Positions 33,101 through 42,240 are shown, counted from the first letter of the stretch. The stretch: 64,000 nucleotides of DNA from Solidesulfovibrio magneticus RS-1 (GCF_000010665.1 NC_012796.1:4364001-4428000); one strand, 5' to 3'. Notes: generated by a model not told the origin, from the letters alone. A program made the numbers and translations.

Positions 33101-33605
33101 GCTCGAACAGATCGACCTTTCCCTGGACCTCTACAAGATGGAAACCGGAACCTTCCGGCCTGAGCTGCAGCGCATCGATCTGGCCCGCATCGTGGCCACG
33201 GTGGTGGACATGCTCGCCCCCCTGGCCCGGACCCGGGGCGTCGCCGTCGCCTTCCCGCCGGCTCAGCCGCCGGTCTTTGCCCTGGGCAATGCGCTGCTCG
33301 TCCAGACCACGGCCGGCAACCTGCTCAAAAACGCCCTGGAAGCCGAAGCGGCCGGGGCCACGGTTGTGGTGGGCTTTTTCGCCGCCGGCGATCAGGCCGG
33401 CTTCGCCATCGCCAACCCTAGCCCCCCGCCGGCCGAAATCATCCCGATCTTTTTCGAGAAATACGCCACCGCCGGCAAAACCAAGGGCAATGGCCTGGGC
33501 ACCTACTCGGCCCGGCTCATGACCGAATGCCAGGGCGGGACCATCCGCCTCGACGTGTCCGAAGCCGCCGGCACCACCGTCAGCGTGGCCCTGCCCCGGG
33601 AATAG
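30126..33605 (+). CDS. CHASE-multi-PAS sensor histidine kinase
   Basis: The 1159-residue protein has an N-terminal membrane helix (about 8-30), a periplasmic CHASE-like domain (SLQLARDLTVSHVYP, then PVPLLQGGTGLILRLPV), a second helix (about 260-290) and a coiled coil. About five PAS domains follow, then HisKA (IMRHDLKAPLGSIVNL) and an HATPase region with a reduced G-box (KTKGNGLGTYSAR). Neither a receiver nor an Hpt domain is present. It probably integrates an external ligand with cytoplasmic cues. The start chosen is ATG 30126 (GGGAGGAG upstream at longish spacing). No cognate regulator is adjacent. Confidence 0.88.
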   Translation: MVKARLRTVICAAVALAGAALATLPAGLLIYGAQADRYAAEKRADASLLLSETRLALDAALAGRLVILRALAALAAARPEVGEKDFSVFASGLAAGLPDVRSLQLARDLTVSHVYPTINNGGILGLRLADSLPRVQMLALHRAIDNNAPVLDGPVPLLQGGTGLILRLPVRLPGENDAPPRLWGLATAILDAKEFFQLAASPASGLRLAVRATDPDTGTTRLLAGDPSVFHDNPVLAQLETPGGPWELAAVPAGGWTRLPVPPPLLAGGFASWVVLSAALFLLLSWPARLAEAVARATAALDAAKEDLERTVAERTAALTTANEALRASDARYRAFIDATSGMAFFKDENLRYLVVNRNLCEFYGLPPEAVIGRDDAAVMPPELLAECRRSDLAAQQGTAMLTALETLGDRVFEVRKFPVPLPGGQTGVGGYVYDVTDRLVAENALRQSEQSLRDLYDNAPIGIFTSLPTGRYLTVNACMARMYGYADPEDMLRQVTDIESQMYVDPADRRRLMALLTQRGSLSGHETRRRTRDGRVIWVSLHARAVRDAAGKTVRLEGFCIDVTSRNQAEQALAEQESTLRIIFDNSPLGLVAFAPDGAILKCNARFLEIIGTTEDMARGANVLARMPETARQALAAALAGSATRMEGPYTSVLGGRTRVLRAMFNPVAAGQAPTPVIASVEDVTLQHEQERSLRLLRAAVEQSPASIVITDADGAIEYVNPFFTALTGYSAEEALGETPRVLSSGVHDRAFFQAMWDTLRTGGIWRGELCNRKRNGELYWEDSSISPIRDDQGVVTHYVAVKEDITEQKAREERLARLMSELEAIFNASSVGIVHLGHDGRVIRANARFGALFALDPDGLAGRPLEDIHENEQRRSALRREILAAVAAGQEASVEERFRNRDGRTLWCAVHGRLIDPAAPQAGSIWIFDDITARKELENVREDVERIMRHDLKAPLGSIVNLPELVAALGDVNEEQRDILAEIEQAGRFMLEQIDLSLDLYKMETGTFRPELQRIDLARIVATVVDMLAPLARTRGVAVAFPPAQPPVFALGNALLVQTTAGNLLKNALEAEAAGATVVVGFFAAGDQAGFAIANPSPPPAEIIPIFFEKYATAGKTKGNGLGTYSARLMTECQGGTIRLDVSEAAGTTVSVALPRE

Positions 33606-33670
33606 GCCAGAGCGCGCAGGCCCGCCTCTTTCCGCGCCCGGCGCTTTCCGGGGACCTTGCCCGGCCCCCA

Positions 33671-33722
33671 ATCAGGGAGGGTCCGGGAGGGGGTTACCCC
33701 CTCCCGGCCGCCGGAGGCATCC
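33671..33722 (-). repeat. 3'-end palindromic element, copy G
   Basis: On the minus strand, GATGCCTCCGGCGGC is followed by a variant hairpin centred on GGGGTAACCCC and GGACCCTCC. It lies 16 nt past the phoH stop. Confidence 0.8.
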
Positions 33723-33738
33723 CCAGTCTTCCCTCTCC

Positions 33739-34947
33739 CTACAACTTCGACTTCAAAACCATATCGGTAATGGGGCCGCGCGAGCGCTCGCCCTTGAGCA
33801 CGATGTGGGCGTAGTTGGGGAATCCCTTGAACTTGCGCACGATCCAGTTCAGCCCGTTGTTGGCTTCGTTGAGATACGGGTTGTCCACCTGCGAGGTGTC
33901 GCCAAGGACCACGCATTTGACGCCCTCGCCCATGCGGGTCAGAAGCGCCCGCACTTCCGAGCGGGCCAGGTTCTGGGCCTCGTCGATGACCACGAAGGCG
34001 TTTTCGATGTTCATGCCGCGCACGTAGGCCAGGGGCAGGATCTCGAACTTCTTGGGATTGACCCGCAGCATTTCGTCGTTGGGGTTGAGGAACACCTTGT
34101 TGGCCGCCCGGCAGCGGTGGAGCTTGACCAGCAGGTCGAAGACGTATTTCACGTAGGGTTCCATCTTTTCCGAGACGTCGCCGGGCAGGTAGCCGAGCTT
34201 GGCCCCGATCTCGATGGTGGGCTTTAAGACGAAAATCTTGTCGTACTGCTTTTTCTCCTGCACGGCGTAGAGGGCGGCGGCCAGGGCCAGGAAGGTCTTG
34301 CCGTAGCCGGCCTCGCTTTGGATGGAGACAAGGTCGATGTGGGGCGCCATGATGAGCTCCAGGGCCAGGTTCTGGTAGACCGTGCGCGGGCGCACGTTCC
34401 AGACGTCGCAGGTGTGGCTGATGACCCGTTCGCCGTCCGGGGCGTGGAGCACGGGCTTGCCCTCGCGCCAGCTGAAGCAGTTGGGCACGGGTTCCTCGCC
34501 CTCTTCCACGAAGCCGGTGTAGCGCTGGGATTCGGATTCGAAGGGCTTGGAATCGCGCAGTTCCTCGCTTTTGATGCCGCGCAGCTCGGCCTGGAGCTTG
34601 AGGATCCGGTCGTTGGTGACGAGCACCGGATCGTCGATGGTGGAGGCCTGGATTTCGTCGAGGATGTGGTTGTCGACGATGTCGGTGAAGGCCGAGTGGC
34701 TCTTGTCGTTCTGGATGAAATGGATGCGGTCGCGGTTGTCGCTTAAAACGCCGATGACGTTGGCCACGATATGGCGCAGCTTGGGCGTTTTTTTGAGCGC
34801 CTCCAACTCCATGAGCACGTGGTAGGGGATGTGGATGGCGTTTTCCACGCCGTTTCGCAGCTTGAGCACGCATTGCGGGTTTTCGATGAGCACGTTGGTG
34901 TCCAGGACGTAGTTCTTGCGTCCCGTCGCGTCGCCGCCATCGGTCAT
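33739..34947 (-). CDS. PIN-domain PhoH-family ATPase (PhoH2-like)
   Basis: The 402-residue protein has an N-terminal PIN domain (about 10-140; YVLDTNVLIENP, acidic D residues, DDPVLVTND) and a C-terminal PhoH ATPase (about 195-395; Walker A SEAGYGKTFLAL, Walker B VVIDEAQNL, then GDTSQVDN). PhoH2-type fusions are RNA helicase/ribonucleases. The ATG at 34947 follows GGGAGG. It lies downstream of pstA in the same direction, but a terminator and a 3'-end element separate them. Linkage to phosphate starvation is suggested by the family name and the location only. Confidence 0.88.
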   Translation of the reverse strand: MTDGGDATGRKNYVLDTNVLIENPQCVLKLRNGVENAIHIPYHVLMELEALKKTPKLRHIVANVIGVLSDNRDRIHFIQNDKSHSAFTDIVDNHILDEIQASTIDDPVLVTNDRILKLQAELRGIKSEELRDSKPFESESQRYTGFVEEGEEPVPNCFSWREGKPVLHAPDGERVISHTCDVWNVRPRTVYQNLALELIMAPHIDLVSIQSEAGYGKTFLALAAALYAVQEKKQYDKIFVLKPTIEIGAKLGYLPGDVSEKMEPYVKYVFDLLVKLHRCRAANKVFLNPNDEMLRVNPKKFEILPLAYVRGMNIENAFVVIDEAQNLARSEVRALLTRMGEGVKCVVLGDTSQVDNPYLNEANNGLNWIVRKFKGFPNYAHIVLKGERSRGPITDMVLKSKL

Positions 34948-35063
34948 GGGAAGCCTCCCTGGTTCGCCGGGCCGACGATCTGGCCGGCCGCCCCCCGGCG
35001 ACCGGCGGCCCCATCGGACCGGCGTTTGCGGACAAGTCCCGGCCCGGAGTCCCGGGCCAAACC

Positions 35064-35097
35064 AAAAGCGGCGGAACGCCTTATGCGTCCACGCCGC
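35064..35097 (-). terminator. Candidate terminator of the pst operon
   Basis: GCGGCG (35068-35073) pairs with CGCCGC (35092-35097), and on the minus strand TTTT follows (35064-35067). A second GC hairpin lies at 35041-35058. Both are between pstA and phoH, in a 312-nt stretch with no gene. Confidence 0.45.
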
Positions 35098-35189
35098 CTT
35101 TTTTCATCTTTTCCGGCTCGTTGCCGTGCCGGTTCGGACCAACCTACCGTCCAAACGCACCCTCCTGCCTCCCCCCTTATCCCCTTTCT

Positions 35190-35240
35190 TCAACTGGGGG
35201 GTCCGGGGGCCTCAGGCCCCCGGCCGCCGGAGGCATCTTT
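35190..35240 (-). repeat. 3'-end palindromic element, copy H
   Basis: On the minus strand, GATGCCTCCGGCGGC, the GC hairpin and GGACCCCCC. It lies 19 nt past the pstA stop. Confidence 0.85.
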
Positions 35241-35259
35241 CTGGCTTTCTCTTCGCGTA

Positions 35260-36138
35260 CTACCGCTTCTTTTGCAGCTTGGCCCGGTAGAGGATGGCCC
35301 CGAGGTTCATGCCCAGCACCAGGACGATGAGCACCAGCGCCGTGCCGTATTGCAGGGGGCGGGTCTTGTCGATGTCGGTGCCGGCCGTGGCCAGGACGTA
35401 GATGTGGTACGGCAGGGCCATGACCGAATCGGTGATGTTGGTGGGCAGGTAGGGCGTGAAAAAGACCGAGGCCGTGAACATGATGGCGGCGGTTTCGCCG
35501 GCCACCCGGGAAAGGCCCAGGATCGCGCCGGTGAGCATGCCGGGCATGGCCGCCGGCAGGACCACCAGCCGGATGGTCTGCCACTTGGTGGCCCCAAGGC
35601 CCAGCGAGGCTTCGCGGTAGGTCTGGGGCACGGACTTGAGCGCCTCCTCGGCCGTGCCGATGATGACCGGCAACACGAGGATGGACAGGGTCAGGATGCC
35701 CGACAAGAGGCTGACGCCCAGGCCGAAGAAGGTGACGAAAAAGGCCAGGCCAAAAAGGCCGAAGACCACCGAGGGCACGCCGGCCAGGTTGTTGATCCCC
35801 AGGCGGATCAGCCGCAGGGTGCGGCCGGGCCGGGCGTATTCGTTGAGGTAGACGGCCGAGGCCACGCCGAGGGGAAAGGCGACGCACATGGTTCCCAGGC
35901 TTAAGTAGATGGTGCCCAGGATGCAGGGCAGGATGCCGCCGGCGGTCATGGAGTCGCGGGGCATCTCGGTTAAAAACGACCAGCTGATGGCGGGCAGGCC
36001 CTTGACGAGGAGAAAGCCGCAGATGAGCACCAGGGCGGCCATGTTGATGAGCGAGGAGGCCCCGAAAACGCCCCACATGATTTTTTGGGTGCGGTGGCGG
36101 CGGGCCAGCCCGGCATGGGTGAGGGCGGTCTGGTTCAT
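35260..36138 (-). CDS. pstA: Phosphate ABC transporter permease PstA
   Basis: The 292-residue membrane protein has about six helices and the permease EAA-type loop (EEALKSVPQTYREASLGLGATKWQTIRLVVLP). It pairs with PstC to form the phosphate channel. It is third in the pstSCA order, 18 nt after pstC, with AGGAG before its ATG. The operon ends here: no pstB or phoU follows. Confidence 0.92.
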   Translation of the reverse strand: MNQTALTHAGLARRHRTQKIMWGVFGASSLINMAALVLICGFLLVKGLPAISWSFLTEMPRDSMTAGGILPCILGTIYLSLGTMCVAFPLGVASAVYLNEYARPGRTLRLIRLGINNLAGVPSVVFGLFGLAFFVTFFGLGVSLLSGILTLSILVLPVIIGTAEEALKSVPQTYREASLGLGATKWQTIRLVVLPAAMPGMLTGAILGLSRVAGETAAIMFTASVFFTPYLPTNITDSVMALPYHIYVLATAGTDIDKTRPLQYGTALVLIVLVLGMNLGAILYRAKLQKKR

Positions 36139-36156
36139 GATGTCGCTCCTGGTCGC

Positions 36157-37050
36157 TTACAGGGTGGCCGCGCCGACCTGCTTGTGCTTTTCGGCCACGT
36201 GACTGGCGATGAGATTAAAGGCCAGAGTGAAAAGGAACAGCACGATGCCGATGGCGAAAAGCGCCCGGTAGTGGTCGCCGCGAAAGGAGGCCTCGGCCAT
36301 TTCGGCGGCGATGCTCGACGGCATGGGCCGCACCGGGGAGAAAATCGAGTTGGGGATCATGGCCGCGCCGCCGGCCACCATGAGGACGACCATGGTCTCG
36401 CCGATGGCCCGGGACATGCCGAGCATGACGGCGGTGGAGATGCCTGACAGCGAGGCCGGCAACACCACTTTGGAGATGGTCTCGAAATGGGTGGCCCCCA
36501 GGGCCAGGGAGGCTTCCTTGAGTTCCCGGGGCACGGCGTAGATGGCGTCCTCGGACACCGAGCAGATGGTGGGCACGGACATAAACGCCAGCATGATGGC
36601 GGCGTTGAAAAGATTAAGCCCGGTGGCCAGGTCGAAGGTTTCCTGGATAAAGGGCGCAACCACCACCATGCCGAAAAAGCCGATGACCACGGACGGCAGG
36701 GCGGCCAGCAGCTCCACGATGGGCTTGAAGATGTCGCGGGTGCGGCGGCTGGCGATTTCGGCCAGGTAGATGGCAGTCATGACGCCCAGGGGGATGGCGA
36801 TGGCCGAGGACAGGGCCGTGACGGCCAGCGAGGCCACGATGAGCGGAAAGATGCCGAACTCATGGGGTTCGGAAGTGGGATACCAGTAGTGGCCGAAAAG
36901 GAAGTCCGTCACCGAGACGATCTTGAAGATCGGCAGGCCCTCGATGAAGAGGTAGAGCATGATCAAGGCCAGGGCCACGATGGAGCTTAAGGCCGTGAGG
37001 AAAAAGGCGTTGCGGATCAGGTTGTCCTTGGACTGGCGCGACATGGCCAT
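36157..37050 (-). CDS. pstC: Phosphate ABC transporter permease PstC
   Basis: The 297-residue membrane protein has a cytoplasmic N-terminus, helix 1 at about 15-38, and the permease loop EDAIYAVPRELKEASLALGATHFETI. It lies 78 nt after pstS and 18 nt before pstA on the same strand. With PstA it forms the inner-membrane phosphate channel. The required ATPase PstB is not encoded in this window. Confidence 0.92.
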   Translation of the reverse strand: MAMSRQSKDNLIRNAFFLTALSSIVALALIMLYLFIEGLPIFKIVSVTDFLFGHYWYPTSEPHEFGIFPLIVASLAVTALSSAIAIPLGVMTAIYLAEIASRRTRDIFKPIVELLAALPSVVIGFFGMVVVAPFIQETFDLATGLNLFNAAIMLAFMSVPTICSVSEDAIYAVPRELKEASLALGATHFETISKVVLPASLSGISTAVMLGMSRAIGETMVVLMVAGGAAMIPNSIFSPVRPMPSSIAAEMAEASFRGDHYRALFAIGIVLFLFTLAFNLIASHVAEKHKQVGAATL

Positions 37051-37128
37051 GGCGTCTCTCCCGGGAGCGCGCCCCGGCCCGCTTTGGCGGTCCGGGGCGC
37101 GAAGGGTTCTTCGTGGGGCGGGCGGGGT

Positions 37129-37932
37129 TTAGTTGATCGAGACGAAGCCGGCTTCCTTGACGAGCTTCTGGCCTTCGGCGCCAAGCAGGAAGTCGATCAA
37201 GCCCTTGACCGCGCCGGCGGGCTCGCCGTTGGTATAGATGTAGAGGTCGCGGGAGACGGGGAACTTCTTGGCCTTGGCGTTTTCGGCCGTGGGCTCGACG
37301 CCGTTGACCTTCAGCGCCTTGGTGGAGGCGTCGAGATAGCCGATGCCGACGTAGCCCAGGGCGTTCTTGTTCTTGCTCACGGCCTGAACCACGGCGCCGC
37401 TGGAAGCCTGCATGAGGGCGCCGGGGAACACGCGCTCCTTCTTCATGACCAGCTCTTCCCAGCTCTCGTAGGTGCCCGAGGAGGTGTCGCGGGAGATGAC
37501 GACCACCGGGCCGTCGCCGCCCAGGTCCTTCCAGGAGGTGATCTTGCCCATGTAGAGGTCCTTGAGCTGGTCGGTGGTGATCTCGGTGAGCTTGTTGGCC
37601 GGGTTGACCACGGGCACGATGGCGTCGACGGCGCACACGATCTGCTTGGGCGCGATGTTCTTGGTTTTGGCCAGGTCGAGTTCCTTGGGCTGCATGGCGC
37701 GGGAGGCCATGGCCACGTCGGTGGCGCCGTCGATGAGCGCCTTGATGCCGTTGCCCGAGCCGCCGCCGGAAACCGAGATCTTCACGTCGGGATGGGCCTT
37801 CATGTAGGCTTCGACGACTTTCTGCATGATGGGCAGGACGGTGGTGGAACCATCGACCTTGATGGTGGTGTCGGCCAGAGCGGTAGAGGCCATCATCAGA
37901 AACGCGGCCACGATGCCAATAAGCTTTTTCAT
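37129..37932 (-). CDS. pstS: Phosphate-binding periplasmic protein PstS
   Basis: The 267-residue protein has a signal peptide (MKKLIGIVAAFLMMASTALA) and PstS signatures KVDGSTTVLPIMQKVVEAY, SGGGSGNGIKALIDG and SRDTSSGTYESW, which contribute the phosphate-binding Ser, Arg and Asp residues. The ATG at 37932 follows GGAGG. It is the first gene of the pst unit, with a weak Pho-box-like repeat upstream. It delivers phosphate to PstC/PstA. Confidence 0.93.
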   Translation of the reverse strand: MKKLIGIVAAFLMMASTALADTTIKVDGSTTVLPIMQKVVEAYMKAHPDVKISVSGGGSGNGIKALIDGATDVAMASRAMQPKELDLAKTKNIAPKQIVCAVDAIVPVVNPANKLTEITTDQLKDLYMGKITSWKDLGGDGPVVVISRDTSSGTYESWEELVMKKERVFPGALMQASSGAVVQAVSKNKNALGYVGIGYLDASTKALKVNGVEPTAENAKAKKFPVSRDLYIYTNGEPAGAVKGLIDFLLGAEGQKLVKEAGFVSIN

Positions 37933-38014
37933 GAGAATCCTCCGTATAAAAGTGATGGTCGCGCAAGGTTGGCGCGAATTGCCCCAGGTGACGTGGTGAA
38001 GGTAGAAAGGCTCC

Positions 38015-38032
38015 GTTACGGTCCGGTGACGC
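38015..38032 (-). promoter_or_regulatory. Weak Pho-box-like repeat upstream of pstS
   Basis: On the minus strand GCGTCAC-CGGA-CCGTAAC holds two 7-bp units at 11-bp spacing, as in the CTGTCAT-N4-CTGTCAT Pho box, but with several mismatches. It lies about 85 nt before the pstS start. The rest of 37933-38224 shows no gene. Confidence 0.3.
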
Positions 38033-38224
38033 GGGGGACAAGAACGCGTGACGTCGGTTCCGCCGTCCGTTTCCGCGCCATTTCCGGCATACGCCTCGGG
38101 CGGATTTGTGACAACGGTCCCGAACGGCCCGCCGCCACCTCGCCTGCCTTGACCCGGAACGGCCGGCGGTCTATCCATGGGATCAAGACGCCGTGCGCGT
38201 CACAATCCTTCAGCCGGAGCCGCC

Positions 38225-38899
38225 ATGACGCCGCCGTTTATTTTGTCGCCCTCGCTTCTGTCCTCGGATTTCGCCCGGCTGGCCGACGAACTGGCCGCCC
38301 TGGAAGCGGCCGGATTATCCTGGGTCCACCTTGACGTCATGGACGGGCAGTTCGTGCCCAACATCACCTTCGGGCCGCCGCTTATCGCCGCCATGCGCAA
38401 AACGAGCCGGCTGTATTTCGACACCCACCTCATGATCGAGCGGCCCGAGCGCTATCTGGCCGAATTCCGGGCGGCCGGCTCGGACCTTATCTGCGTCCAC
38501 GCCGAGGCCACCGTCCACCTGGAACGGGCCGTGGCCGAGATCGCCCGCCTGGGCGCGGCCCCGGCCGTGGCGCTCAATCCGGCCACGCCGCTTTCGGCCG
38601 TGGAATGGCTGCTGCCCCAGCTGGACATGGTGCTCATCATGACCGTCAACCCGGGATTCGGCGGCCAGTCCTTCATCCCCTTCTGCCTGGACAAGATCCG
38701 GGCCTTAAGCGCCCTGCGCCGGGAGCGGGGACTGGCGTTCCGCATCCAAGTCGACGGCGGCGTGACCCCGGACAACACGGCCGCCCTGCTGGCCGCCGGA
38801 GCCGATGTCCTAGTTTCGGGCTCGGCCTTTTTCGGACACCCTCCTTACAAGGAACGCCTCGATGTCTTTCACGCGGCGGCCGACTCCAAACCGGCCTAG
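38225..38899 (+). CDS. rpe: Ribulose-phosphate 3-epimerase
   Basis: The 224-residue TIM-barrel enzyme has the family motifs ILSPSLLSSDFARL, HLDVMDGQFVPNITFGP, DTHLMIERPERYL, LIMTVNPGFGGQSFI and IQVDGGVTPDN, including the metal-binding His and Asp residues. It interconverts ribulose-5-phosphate and xylulose-5-phosphate in the pentose phosphate pathway. Its 3' end overlaps the next gene by 38 nt, an unusual tie to a sensor kinase. Confidence 0.95.
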   Translation: MTPPFILSPSLLSSDFARLADELAALEAAGLSWVHLDVMDGQFVPNITFGPPLIAAMRKTSRLYFDTHLMIERPERYLAEFRAAGSDLICVHAEATVHLERAVAEIARLGAAPAVALNPATPLSAVEWLLPQLDMVLIMTVNPGFGGQSFIPFCLDKIRALSALRRERGLAFRIQVDGGVTPDNTAALLAAGADVLVSGSAFFGHPPYKERLDVFHAAADSKPA

Positions 38900-40871
38900 C
38901 CGCCCCAGTCGCCGTCGGGCGGCCTCTCCGCCCGGCGCACGCCCGGTCCGGGCCGGACAAAACGCCACGTCCGACAAACGCCTGGCCCGGCTCACCTCCA
39001 TCATCGCCGCCCTGGACCAGGCCATCGCCTTTATCGCGCCCTCGGGCGTCATCGCCGAAATAAACGACCGTTACCTGACCTGGCTCGGGCGCTCCCGGGC
39101 CGAAGTGCTGGGCGCGCGCCTCGAAGTCCTCGACCTGGATACCGAGGACTACCAGGCCGCCGCCTTCCTCGACCTCTTCCGCCGCGGCGTGGCCCATGCG
39201 CCGGTCTCCTTCGAAAGCCGGATCGGGGCGCGCGACGTCACGGTCAAGCTCCAGCCCGTCATTGAGGACGGCATGTTCGCCGGCCTCATTGTCTCGCTCA
39301 TCGACGTCACCCCGCTGGTCGAGGCGAGGCTTGGCGTGGAGCGCGAAAAACGCTTCCTGGAACAAGTCATCACCATCGCCGGCGCGGCCATCTGCATCGT
39401 CAACCGCGACGATGTGGTGGTGACGATAAACGACGAATTCACGGCCATCACCGGTTATACCCGGGACCAGGCCCTGGGCCGGCCCCGGGTCCAGCTGCTG
39501 CGCGAATCGCCGCTCTCCCCCTGCTCGACCGCCCCCGGCGACGGCGCGGTGCAAAAACGTCAATCCACCATCGCCGCCCGAGGCGGCAAGCGTCTCACCA
39601 TCCTCAAAAACGCCGCCCCCATCCTGGGCGCCGACGGCCAGATCACCGGCGGCATCGAATCCTTCGTGGACGTCTCCGACCTCATCCGGGCCCAGGTTCA
39701 GGCCGAGGAAGCCAGCCGTATGAAATCGGCCTTCCTGGCCAACATGAGCCACGAAATCCGCACGCCGCTCAATGCCATCATGGGCCTGTCCCAACTGCTG
39801 CTGCGGGCCAATCTTCCCCCGCAACAGCGGGAATGCGTCGAAACCATGCGGGCCGCCGGCGAGGGTCTGCTCGTCATCTTAAACGACATCCTGGACTTTT
39901 CCCGCATCGAGATGGGCCGCCTGGAAATCCGGCCCGCGCCCATGGACATCGACCGGCTCCTGGAGGAAGTCCGCCGGGTCATGGCCCAGGCCGCCGACCA
40001 GCAGGGGCTGACCCTGGCCATCGAACGCGACCCGTCCCTGCCCCGGGTGGTGCTGTGCGATCCGGTGCGCCTGAAACAGATATTGCTCAACCTGTTGTCC
40101 AATGCCATCAAGTTCACGCCCAGCGGCCGTGTGACCCTGTCGGCCAGGCGCGCCACGGCCAACCTGGGCCACGAGGGTCCCCCGCGCGTCACCTTCGCCG
40201 TGCACGACACCGGCCCCGGCATCACCCCCGAGGTTCGGGAACGCATCTTCGAGCCCTTTGTCCAGACCGATGACGCCGTGGCCCGCAACCCCGGCGGCAC
40301 GGGCCTGGGGCTGTCCATTTCCAACCGGCTGGTGGAGCTGCTCGGCGGATCGGGCCTGGAGCTGGACACGAGCCCCGGGCGCGGCAGCGTCTTCTCCTTC
40401 ACCCTGGCCCTGCCCGAGCCCCAGGCCGCCCACACCCGGCCGGAGCTGCCCCTGCCCTCGGCCGCCGACTTCGGGGGGCTGCGCGCCCTGGTGGCCGAGG
40501 ACAACCCCTACAACCGTTTTTTGCTGCAAAAAATCCTGCAAAAACTTGGCGTGGGCCAAGCCGACTTCGCCAGCGACGGCCAGGAAGCCGTGCGTCTGGT
40601 GCTGGCCGCCCGGGATGCCGACGCTCCCTACCATGTCGTGTTCATGGACGTGCGCATGCCCATCCTCGACGGCCTGGAAGCCTCCCGCCGGCTGCGGGAG
40701 CACGGCGTGACGACGCCCATCATCGCCCTGACCGCCCAGGCCACCGAAGACGACGACGCCCAGTGCCGCCAGGCCGGGATGAACGCCTATTTCTCCAAGC
40801 CCTACCGCATAAACGACCTTGAGGCCGTGCTGGCCGAAATCGCCGCCGCGCCCAACCGGACCTGGACATAA
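38862..40871 (+). CDS. Soluble hybrid histidine kinase (PAS-PAS-HisKA-HATPase-REC)
   Basis: The 669-residue protein has no membrane helix. Two PAS domains (about 50-165 and 170-285) precede HisKA with MSHEIRTPLNAIMGL, HATPase (NLLSNAIKFTP, DTGPGI, GGTGLGLSIS) and a C-terminal receiver (about 535-655; FMDVRMPILDG, K in FSKPYRIND). The start at 38862 lies inside the rpe end and has AAGGA at good spacing. The stop overlaps the Hpt gene start by 1 nt, so kinase, receiver and Hpt probably form one phosphorelay. The final regulator is unknown. Confidence 0.9.
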   Translation: MSFTRRPTPNRPSRPSRRRAASPPGARPVRAGQNATSDKRLARLTSIIAALDQAIAFIAPSGVIAEINDRYLTWLGRSRAEVLGARLEVLDLDTEDYQAAAFLDLFRRGVAHAPVSFESRIGARDVTVKLQPVIEDGMFAGLIVSLIDVTPLVEARLGVEREKRFLEQVITIAGAAICIVNRDDVVVTINDEFTAITGYTRDQALGRPRVQLLRESPLSPCSTAPGDGAVQKRQSTIAARGGKRLTILKNAAPILGADGQITGGIESFVDVSDLIRAQVQAEEASRMKSAFLANMSHEIRTPLNAIMGLSQLLLRANLPPQQRECVETMRAAGEGLLVILNDILDFSRIEMGRLEIRPAPMDIDRLLEEVRRVMAQAADQQGLTLAIERDPSLPRVVLCDPVRLKQILLNLLSNAIKFTPSGRVTLSARRATANLGHEGPPRVTFAVHDTGPGITPEVRERIFEPFVQTDDAVARNPGGTGLGLSISNRLVELLGGSGLELDTSPGRGSVFSFTLALPEPQAAHTRPELPLPSAADFGGLRALVAEDNPYNRFLLQKILQKLGVGQADFASDGQEAVRLVLAARDADAPYHVVFMDVRMPILDGLEASRRLREHGVTTPIIALTAQATEDDDAQCRQAGMNAYFSKPYRINDLEAVLAEIAAAPNRTWT

Positions 40872-41197
40872 TGCAAGATCCCAGACGCCGCGCCCTGGTC
40901 TTCCTGCTTGGGGAACACGAGCTGCTCGCGGCCGAGGCCGAAGAAGCCCTGGCTGTGGCCGGACCGGTCCTGGCCGAGACCCTGGCCCGCCTGGACCAGG
41001 CCGCGGCCAGCCATAACCCCGCCGCCTGCGCCGAGGCCGCCCATGACCTCAAGGGCAATCTGTTGAACCTCGGCCTGGCCGAGCTAGCCCAGACCGCCGA
41101 GCACGCCTGTGCCGCCGCCCGCCAAGGCGAAATTGCCCCGGCCAGACGCGCCGCCGCGACCTTGCGCCAGACGCTGGCCACGCTGCTGCCCGGCTGA
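40871..41197 (+). CDS. Hpt (histidine phosphotransfer) protein
   Basis: The 108-residue helical protein has the Hpt motif AAHDLKGNLLNLG, with the phospho-accepting His near residue 59. It begins on the last base of the hybrid kinase stop codon, so it most likely takes phosphate from that kinase's receiver and passes it to a response regulator elsewhere. Confidence 0.85.
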   Translation: MQDPRRRALVFLLGEHELLAAEAEEALAVAGPVLAETLARLDQAAASHNPAACAEAAHDLKGNLLNLGLAELAQTAEHACAAARQGEIAPARRAAATLRQTLATLLPG

Positions 41198-41263
41198 TTC
41201 GGCGAGATTTTCCCCGACCGGCGGTCTAGGCAGCCCGGCCCGGTCGTGCTACCTGTCGCGTCC

Positions 41264-42220
41264 ATGAAAACGCCCCATGAAGCCGCCGCCGGCCCCATTT
41301 TCGTCGCCGGCCACCGGGGCCTTGTCGGCTCCGCCATCGCCAAGGTTCTCGCCGCCAAAGGCCACGACGTCCTCACCCGCACCCATCGGGAACTCGACCT
41401 GACCAGCCAGGCCGACGTCCGCGCCTTTTTTGCGGCCGCCAAGCCGGCCGCCGTGTTCCTGGCCGCGGCCAAGGTCGGCGGCATCCACGCCAACAGCGCC
41501 TATCCGGCCGATTTCATCCGCGACAATCTGCTCATCCAGACCAACGTCATTGACGCGGCCTACAAAAGCGGCGCGCAAAAGCTCGTGTTCCTCGGCTCAT
41601 CCTGCATCTACCCCAAATTCGCCCCGCAACCCATGCCGGAATCGGCGCTCTTGACCGGCCCCCTGGAAGAAACCAACCAGTGGTACGCCATCGCCAAGAT
41701 CGCCGGCATCAAAATGTGCCAGGCCTACCGCCGCCAATACGGCTTTGACGCCATAAGCCTCATGCCAACCAACCTCTACGGCCCCGGCGACAACTTCACG
41801 CCGGTCAATTCCCATGTCATCCCGGCGCTCATGCGCCGCTTCCACGAAGCCAAGACGCGCGGCGACGCGGCAGTCACGGTCTGGGGCACGGGCAAGGCGC
41901 TTCGCGAATTTCTCCACGTGCGCGACATGGCCGAGGCGGCCGTGGCCTGTTTCGAGCGCTACGACGACGAGGAGATCATCAACATCGGCACCGGCCAGGA
42001 AATCGCCATCGCCGATCTGGCCCGGCTTATGGCCAAGGTCACCGGGTTCGCCGGCAACATCGTTTTCGACCCGTCCCGGCCCGACGGCACGCCCCGCAAA
42101 CTCGTGGACATAAGCCGCTTAAAGGCCCTGGGCTGGACCCCCACCATCAGTCTGGAAGCCGGATTGGCCGAAACCTACCAGTGGTTCCTCGACAACATCG
42201 AATCCGCCCGGCTAGCCTAA
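41264..42220 (+). CDS. fcl: GDP-L-fucose synthase
   Basis: The 318-residue SDR-family protein has the nucleotide-binding [12 protein letters not shown], the conserved [18 protein letters not shown] and the catalytic [10 protein letters not shown] (Tyr-x3-Lys). It reduces and epimerises GDP-4-keto-6-deoxymannose to GDP-L-fucose for polysaccharide synthesis. No gmd is adjacent. The start is ATG 41264; there is an in-frame GTG at 41246. It is followed by two very long hairpins. Confidence 0.92.
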   Translation: MKTPHEAAAGPIFVAGHRGLVGSAIAKVLAAKGHDVLTRTHRELDLTSQADVRAFFAAAKPAAVFLAAAKVGGIHANSAYPADFIRDNLLIQTNVIDAAYKSGAQKLVFLGSSCIYPKFAPQPMPESALLTGPLEETNQWYAIAKIAGIKMCQAYRRQYGFDAISLMPTNLYGPGDNFTPVNSHVIPALMRRFHEAKTRGDAAVTVWGTGKALREFLHVRDMAEAAVACFERYDDEEIINIGTGQEIAIADLARLMAKVTGFAGNIVFDPSRPDGTPRKLVDISRLKALGWTPTISLEAGLAETYQWFLDNIESARLA

Positions 42221-42240
42221 CAGATCCGTCTTCTCCCTAT

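Noticed and set aside
36157-38178. A longer PstS with an N-terminal extension to 38178
   Set aside because: The leader MDRPPAVPGQG and following residues look random; MKKLIGIVAAF at 37932 is a proper signal peptide with GGAGG upstream.
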